Positions 59,725-64,000 of a stretch of DNA of 64,000 bases are shown here, piece by piece. A program made the translations under genes and the position numbers. Numbering within the stretch: the stretch's first letter is position 1; every line of letters starts with the position of its first letter. Origin of the DNA: Streptomyces sp. R28. Its GTDB lineage: Bacteria > Actinomycetota > Actinomycetes > Streptomycetales > Streptomycetaceae. The notes under the pieces were generated by a model. That model did not search any database. It was not told the DNA's origin and saw only the letters and a list, made by a program, of their open reading frames with translations. Location: assembly GCF_041052385.1 (NCBI RefSeq), contig NZ_CP163439.1, forward strand, positions 6,933,001 to 6,997,000, written 5' to 3'.

Positions 59725-60843
59725 GTGAGTTCCCCTGATCCGCAGGTTCGCGCAGCGCGAAACCAGTCAACCCCTCCTGCGCGCGGCGTGCGCGGGCCCG
59801 TAGTCGCGGTGACCGGTGCCGCGTCCGGTATCGGCGCGCTGCTCACCGAGCGGCTGGCCGCCTCGGACGAGGTCAAGCAGGTCATCGCCATCGATGAGCG
59901 GCGCGGTGAGTGTGCGGCGGCGCAGTGGCACATTCTGGATGTGCGGGATCCGGCGATCGCGGAGAAGCTGCGGGGCGCCGACGTGGTCGTACATCTGGCG
60001 CTCGACCTGGATCTGGAGACGGATTCCGCCGCGCGGACGGCGTACAACGTTCGGGGGACGCAGACCGTGCTGACGGCCGCGGCGGCGGCCGGGATCCACC
60101 GGGTCGTGCTGTGTACCTCGGCGATGGTCTACGGGGCGCTGCCGGACAACGAGCTGCCGTTGTCCGAGGACGCGGAGCTGCGGGCGACGGCGGAGGCCAC
60201 CGGGGTCGGAGATCTGCTGGAGATCGAGCGCCTCGCGCGAAGGGCCCCCCGGGCCCACCCCGGACTTAATGTCACCGTTGTCCGGCCCGCGGTGCTCGTG
60301 GGCGGTACCGACACCGCGCTGACCAGGTACTTCGAGTCGCCTCGGCTGCTCGTCGTCGCCGGTTCGCGGCCTGCCTGGCAGTTCTGTCATGTCGAGGACC
60401 TGTGCAGCGCCCTGGAGTACGCCGTCCTGGAGAAGGTCGAAGGGGAACTCGCCGTCGGATGCGACGGCTGGCTGGAACAGGAGGAGGTCGAGGAGCTCAG
60501 CGGGATCCGGCGGATGGAGCTGCCGTCCGCGGTCGCGCTGGGCGCGGCGGCCCGGCTGCACCGGATCGGTCTGACGCCCTCTCCGGCCGGGGACCTGGCG
60601 TACACGATGTACCCCTGGGTGGTGAGCGGGAGCCGGCTCCACGACGCGGGGTGGCGGCCGCAGTGGACCAACGAGGAAGTGCTCGCGGAACTGCTGGAGG
60701 AGGTCTCCGGACGGCACACGGTCGCCGGACGGCGGCTCGGACGCAAGGACGCGACGGCGGCCGGTGCCGCCGGCGCGACGGTGGCCCTGCTGGGCGCGGC
60801 GGCGGTGGTGCGGCGGGCGCGGAAGGCCCGGCGGCGAATCTGA
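59725..60843 (+). CDS. SDR/NAD-dependent epimerase family protein with hydrophobic tail
   Basis: 372 residues. VAVTGAASGIGALL near 30-43 is the nucleotide loop; DVRDPAIAEKLRGADVVVHLA matches extended SDRs. The segment SAMVYGALPDNELPL has the Tyr but not a clear YxxxK, so activity is doubtful. The C-terminus has a hydrophobic stretch (AAGAAGATVALLGAAAVV) followed by RRARKARRR, which may attach it to the membrane. GTG 59725 follows GGAGACG. Confidence 0.8.
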   Translation: MSSPDPQVRAARNQSTPPARGVRGPVVAVTGAASGIGALLTERLAASDEVKQVIAIDERRGECAAAQWHILDVRDPAIAEKLRGADVVVHLALDLDLETDSAARTAYNVRGTQTVLTAAAAAGIHRVVLCTSAMVYGALPDNELPLSEDAELRATAEATGVGDLLEIERLARRAPRAHPGLNVTVVRPAVLVGGTDTALTRYFESPRLLVVAGSRPAWQFCHVEDLCSALEYAVLEKVEGELAVGCDGWLEQEEVEELSGIRRMELPSAVALGAAARLHRIGLTPSPAGDLAYTMYPWVVSGSRLHDAGWRPQWTNEEVLAELLEEVSGRHTVAGRRLGRKDATAAGAAGATVALLGAAAVVRRARKARRRI

Positions 60844-61112
60844 GCGGCCGAGGGATCACCACCCTCGGGTAGGTGCGGCCGACGGGCTCACTCCCCGGCA
60901 TGTGCGCGTGTGGGCTCCCCGCGGCAGGTGCGAGCCAGGGCACACCTGGCACACCCGGGCTTGCGCGGGCGACGGGCTCACTCCCGGCCTGCAAGCGCTT
61001 ACCCGACGGCATGCACGAGGCTCCGGCATGTAGGAGGCTCCAAACGCGCACGCGCGTGTGCCGGGCGATAACGCTATTTCCCGCCCACGCGGGCGTGGGG
61101 CACGATGGGGGC

Positions 61113-61574
61113 ATGGCACCTACCAACGATCACCCCGGTGAGCAGGGCGCTCAGGACCCCGTGAAGCTCATCGGCATTCGCGAGACGGCCCTCTCCGTGG
61201 ACGAGGTCTTCCGGGCCGTCGGGGACGACGCCGCCGGGGGGACCGCGTTGTTCGTGGGGACCGTGCGGAACCACGACGGGGGTGCCGATGTCGACGAACT
61301 CGGGTACTCGTGCCATCCCAGTGCCGAGGCCGAGATGCGGAGGATCGCCGAGAAGGTCGTCGCCGAGTATCCGGTACGGGCCCTCGCGGCCGTACATCGC
61401 GTCGGGGACCTCGAGGTCGGGGACCTGGCAGTCGTCGTCGCCGTCTCCTGCCCCCATCGCGGCGAGGCCTTCGAGGCCTGCCGGAAGCTGATCGACGATC
61501 TCAAGCACGAGGTGCCCATCTGGAAGCACCAGAAGTTCTCGGACGGAACCGAGGAGTGGGTCGGAGCCTGCTGA
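61113..61574 (+). CDS. moaE: Molybdopterin synthase catalytic subunit MoaE
   Basis: 153 residues with FVGTVRNHDGG near 48-58, HRVGDLEVGDLAVVVAVSCPHR and KHEVPIWKHQ. MoaE converts precursor Z to molybdopterin using MoaD thiocarboxylate, itself loaded by MoeZ-type enzymes. The conserved lysine in the PIWK motif is present; the usual following KE is HQ. ATG 61113 follows GGGGG. The 270 bases upstream hold a direct repeat (CGACGGGCTCACTCC at 60880 and 60970) but no other gene. Confidence 0.9.
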   Translation: MAPTNDHPGEQGAQDPVKLIGIRETALSVDEVFRAVGDDAAGGTALFVGTVRNHDGGADVDELGYSCHPSAEAEMRRIAEKVVAEYPVRALAAVHRVGDLEVGDLAVVVAVSCPHRGEAFEACRKLIDDLKHEVPIWKHQKFSDGTEEWVGAC

Positions 61575-61636
61575 ACCGGTCCCGCCGAACCCGTCCACCC
61601 CACTCCGGTTGCGTAACCGCACCCCTGGCGTGAGCG

Positions 61637-61659
61637 TTGTCAGTGCCAGCGGTTAATCT
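61637..61659 (+). promoter_or_regulatory. Damage-type promoter (RecA-NDp/PafBC motif), perfect match
   Basis: TTGTCAGTG (61637-61645), exactly eight bases, TAATCT (61654-61659): no mismatch to TTGTCRGTG-N8-TAnnnT. The 54-aa gene starts about 45 bases downstream. Confidence 0.75.
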
Positions 61660-61705
61660 GCTGATCAGTCAGTTTGCGGTCACTCATTGGGGATGGGAGG
61701 ACGGC

Positions 61706-61870
61706 ATGGCGGTGCTCATCTGGTTGCTGATTCCGCTTGTGGCTGCGATCTTCGCCGGTCTGTGGGGCAGTTGGGCCAACCGGACCCGGAAGGCACGGAG
61801 CGACGGGCCGGAGCTCGACGGATACGCCCGGTTCCGCGCGGCCATGGAGAAGCCTCCCTCCCGTACATGA
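61706..61870 (+). CDS. 54-aa single-helix membrane protein, predicted damage-induced
   Basis: ATG 61706 has GGGAGGA at good spacing. The product begins MAVLIWLLIPLVAAIFAGLW (one transmembrane helix, residues 2-21) and continues with a charged cytoplasmic tail (SWANRTRKARSDGPELDG). It has its own perfect damage-type promoter. Small membrane proteins induced by DNA damage block cell division in other bacteria, so such a role is possible but unproven. Confidence 0.7.
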   Translation: MAVLIWLLIPLVAAIFAGLWGSWANRTRKARSDGPELDGYARFRAAMEKPPSRT

Positions 61871-61958
61871 TCGCGGGGCGCGGGGTTCGCGGCCCTGACG
61901 GGGCACTGTCAGACGGCCCTGACGGGGCGCTGACAGGTGTGTCACGTACTGTCTTGGC

Positions 61959-63056
61959 ATGCCACGCCGCACCGCGACGATGCTCGCCTCCACCCTGATG
62001 CTGATCGCGCTCCTGTGCGCGGGAGTCTTCATCCCCGTGCCGTACGCGGAGATGTCCCCGGGGCCGACGGTGAACACCCTCGGGGAGCACGACGGCGAGC
62101 CGGTGCTGCAGATCTCCGGGCGCAAGACGTACGCGACGACCGGGCATCTCAACATGACCACCGTCCGGGTCACCAGCGCCGACTACAAGATGAACCTGGT
62201 GGAGGCCGTCTACGGGTGGCTGGCGCACGACAACAAGGTCGTGCCGCACGACACCCTCTACCCGGACGGCAAGACCGAGGAGCAGTCCACCCAGGAGAAC
62301 GCGGAAGAGTTCAGCCAGTCCCAGGAGAGCGCCAAGGTCGCCGCCCTGAGGGAGCTGGACATCCCGGTGCAGAGCTGGGTGATCGTCTCGACCGTCGTCA
62401 AGGGCACCCCGGCCGAGGGCAAGCTGCACGCCGGTGATGTGATCAAGGCCGTCGACGGTACGACCGTGAAGGAACCGGCCGACGTCGCCAAGCTGGTGAC
62501 CAAGCACAAGCCGGGTCAGGACGTCGTCTTCACCATCGTGCCGGCCAAGGAGCAGGTCGCCGCGGAGAAGGAGCGCAGGGCGCCGACGAAGTCCGAGAAG
62601 GTCACGATCAGGACCGCCGAGTCCGACGACAGCGCGCAGAAGCGCGCGATCGTCGGGATCTCCGCGGGGACCGACCACACCTTCCCGTTCACCATCGACA
62701 TCAAGCTCGCCGACGTCGGCGGCCCCAGCGCGGGCCTGATGTTCTCGCTCGGGCTCTACGACAAGCTCACCCCGGGCAGCCTCACCGGTGGCAAGTTCGT
62801 CGCCGGCACCGGCACCATCGACGACGACGGCAAGGTCGGACCCATCGGCGGCATCGAGATGAAGACCGTCGGCGCGCGCGACAAGGGCGCCCAGTACTTC
62901 CTCACGCCCGCCGACAACTGCGCGACCGCCGCCAGGGACGTCCCCGAGGGGCTCACCCTGGTTAAGGTCGACACCATCGGCGACGCCCTCGGCGCCCTGA
63001 AGGACATCCGCTCCGGCGCCACCGCCGACCTGCCGAAGTGCACGACCAACGACTGA
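61959..63056 (+). CDS. PDZ and Lon-like (S16) membrane-anchored protease
   Basis: 365 residues of the YlbL type. It has an N-terminal signal anchor (about 8-27), a linker rich in Gln/Glu, a PDZ domain (about 125-215, GTPAEGKLHAGDVIKAVDG) and a Lon-type serine-lysine protease domain with GGPSAGLMFSL near 258 (catalytic Ser) and the Lys in IEMKTVGARDKGA near 303. Extracytoplasmic proteolysis is expected. ATG 61959 lies six bases after TACTGT, consistent with a leaderless mRNA. Confidence 0.93.
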   Translation: MPRRTATMLASTLMLIALLCAGVFIPVPYAEMSPGPTVNTLGEHDGEPVLQISGRKTYATTGHLNMTTVRVTSADYKMNLVEAVYGWLAHDNKVVPHDTLYPDGKTEEQSTQENAEEFSQSQESAKVAALRELDIPVQSWVIVSTVVKGTPAEGKLHAGDVIKAVDGTTVKEPADVAKLVTKHKPGQDVVFTIVPAKEQVAAEKERRAPTKSEKVTIRTAESDDSAQKRAIVGISAGTDHTFPFTIDIKLADVGGPSAGLMFSLGLYDKLTPGSLTGGKFVAGTGTIDDDGKVGPIGGIEMKTVGARDKGAQYFLTPADNCATAARDVPEGLTLVKVDTIGDALGALKDIRSGATADLPKCTTND

Positions 63057-63070
63057 GGAACAGGCTGGTA

Positions 63071-63116
63071 CGGCAGTGGGGGCGCCCCTTCACCTCAAGG
63101 GGCGCCCCCACTGCCG
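63071..63116. terminator. Bidirectional terminator, 20-bp perfect stem
   Basis: Arms 63071-63090 and 63097-63116 pair perfectly around CACCTC, between the convergent protease and PPA1309-type genes. Confidence 0.9.
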
Positions 63117-63170
63117 TTCAGGTCCTCGCCGACGGATCGGATCAAGTCCGCGCCGCCGGACCGGAAGACC

Positions 63171-63713
63171 TCAGGCCGCGAACGTCGACGCGAGCGCCTC
63201 CGCCAGACCCGGGACCAGGTCCGGGCCGGTGAGGACCTCCGTCGGCGTGTCCTTCTCGCGCAGGCGCAGGGCCGACTCGCGGGCACCGTCGCGCAGGACC
63301 GCGACCGTCATGCGGACCTCCTGACGGTCGGGGTGGTCGGCCACCCACTTCGTGAGCTTGGCCTCGCTCAGGCCCTGCGGGACCTGGGCCTCGGCGGACG
63401 GGGGCAGCATCAGGCGCTCGACGGTCAGCGCGCAGCCGACCACCGCGTCGGGCCAGGCGATCGTGCCGAGGAACTCGTCGAGCGCCTTGCCCGTTGGAAG
63501 TTCGTCCTGCTCGATCGGGGTCAGGCCGGAGGACTCCTGCTCGTCCCCCAGGCCGAGCTGGGCGGCGAGGCCGGGTTCCTGGGCCCGCAGCCGTGCGGTG
63601 TCTACGAGGGCGAAGAGGCGGGCGGGCTGGTCCCAGCCGAGGCCGGAGGCGTACTCGTCGATCTCGAGAACGGCCCGGGTGAGCGGGCTCGCCGCCATGG
63701 GAGTGTTGGACAT
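63171..63713 (-). CDS. PPA1309 family protein
   Basis: 180 residues, MSNTPMAASPLTRAVLEIDEY to LAEALASTFAA. Recognised as the actinobacterial PPA1309 family, cytoplasmic proteins of unknown function, typically beside a Lon-like protease and UPF0182 gene as here. ATG 63713 is preceded by AGGATTGTGACC. No catalytic motif is evident. Confidence 0.85.
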   Translation of the reverse strand: MSNTPMAASPLTRAVLEIDEYASGLGWDQPARLFALVDTARLRAQEPGLAAQLGLGDEQESSGLTPIEQDELPTGKALDEFLGTIAWPDAVVGCALTVERLMLPPSAEAQVPQGLSEAKLTKWVADHPDRQEVRMTVAVLRDGARESALRLREKDTPTEVLTGPDLVPGLAEALASTFAA

Positions 63714-63865
63714 GGTCACAATCCTGCCTCGTTCCTGGCCCGAATCGGGAACTGAGTAAGGGGTGAGTAAGTTGCATAGGTGTGGGCCCACGATCACGGG
63801 GGGCCACGGAGGGTCCACGAAGACGCGGGCCTGACGGACCAACAGCGAACCTCGGGGTGCGAACC

Positions 63866-64000
63866 TTGGCTTTCCAGATGCCGGACCGCGGCGGAGGCCC
63901 GACCGGGCCACGGATCAGAGTGGGCCGCCCGTCCCGGCGTGTCCGGACGATGCTCATGACACTGGGCGTCCTCGCCGTCCTCGGCATGGCTTTCACCATG
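63866..64000 (+). CDS. UPF0182 family membrane protein (partial)
   Basis: Only the first 45 codons are inside the window, running off the right edge. The N-terminus reads LAFQMPDRGGGPTGPRIRVG and enters the first transmembrane helix (MTLGVLAVLGMAFTM), matching the start of UPF0182 multi-helix membrane proteins. TTG 63866 gives the (M)AFQMPDRGG start seen in homologues as I recall; ATG 63878 is an alternative. Confidence 0.75.
   Translation, partial: MAFQMPDRGGGPTGPRIRVGRPSRRVRTMLMTLGVLAVLGMAFTM

Noticed and set aside
1..64000. CRISPR arrays, tRNA or rRNA genes, integrases, IS elements
   Set aside because: None seen: the tandem repeats found are in coding linkers or short GC-rich intergenic units without spacers.

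Overview
The window reads as a piece of a Streptomyces chromosome. It has very high GC, frequent GTG starts, leaderless starts placed 6-7 bases after a TAnnnT box, a WhiB-like gene with an AT-hook, mycoredoxin, MoeZ, DUF3107/DUF3152/DUF6758 proteins, and dispersed GC-rich hairpin repeats of a kind familiar from streptomycetes. No tRNA, rRNA, CRISPR array, integrase or transposase was seen.

Layout. 1-11.6 kb: truncated MFS exporter with its own operator, DUF6758, PHP phosphoesterase, MarC, a 50-aa protein with a sigma-R-type promoter, NYN protein, an alpha/beta hydrolase, a DEAD-box helicase with a long basic repeat tail (frameshifted in this sequence), ferritin-like protein, DUF3107, a TetR regulator and a small acidic protein. 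11.9-14.6 kb: a second, frameshifted hydrolase and a DUF3152 metalloprotease-like protein. 14.65-20.4 kb: a cysteine-containing leader peptide under a large operator, then a five-domain peptide-type ABC importer. 20.6-25.6 kb: a tightly coupled four-gene set (PelF-like glycosyltransferase, 8-helix membrane protein, sugar epimerase, spherulin-4-type hydrolase) that looks like a reduced Pel-like exopolysaccharide locus. 25.6-26.9 kb: moeZ with a sigma-R-type promoter. 26.9-29.0 kb: a lower-GC accessory patch with two small genes and a membrane-anchored degenerate Nudix protein containing a TTA codon.

29-35.4 kb: two tandem secreted tripeptidyl-aminopeptidase-like lipoproteins and a large flippase-like protein fused to a kinase-like domain. 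35.6-49.9 kb: a DNA repair and stress block in the order alkyltransferase-like protein, AdnA, AdnB, M20 dipeptidase, NudC, mycoredoxin, UvrD2, WblC. The order resembles the mycobacterial adnAB-nudC-mrx1-uvrD2-whiB7 region. Three promoters here, and a fourth at 61.6 kb, match the LexA-independent damage motif TTGTCRGTG-N8-TAnnnT. wblC lies behind a 0.6 kb leader with a promoter preceded by an AT-rich tract, a 15-codon upstream ORF, a 108-codon ORF and an intrinsic terminator.

49.8-64 kb: small hypotheticals, an AarF-type kinase translationally coupled to a degenerate ThiF/E1-like protein, a YgjP-type metallopeptidase, a TerD-AIM24 fusion with two further AIM24 genes, a Nudix/zinc-metalloprotease pair, an SDR protein, MoaE, a 54-aa membrane protein with a damage-type promoter, a PDZ/Lon-like protease, a PPA1309-family protein and the start of a UPF0182 membrane protein.

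Three regulatory themes link scattered genes: thiol stress (sigma-R-type boxes at the 50-aa gene, moeZ and mycoredoxin), DNA damage (four RecA-NDp/PafBC-type promoters) and translation stress (wblC attenuator). Two clear single-base frameshifts, and a weaker third, could be sequencing errors or real lesions. All functional calls rest on motifs and remembered family patterns; no database search was run.
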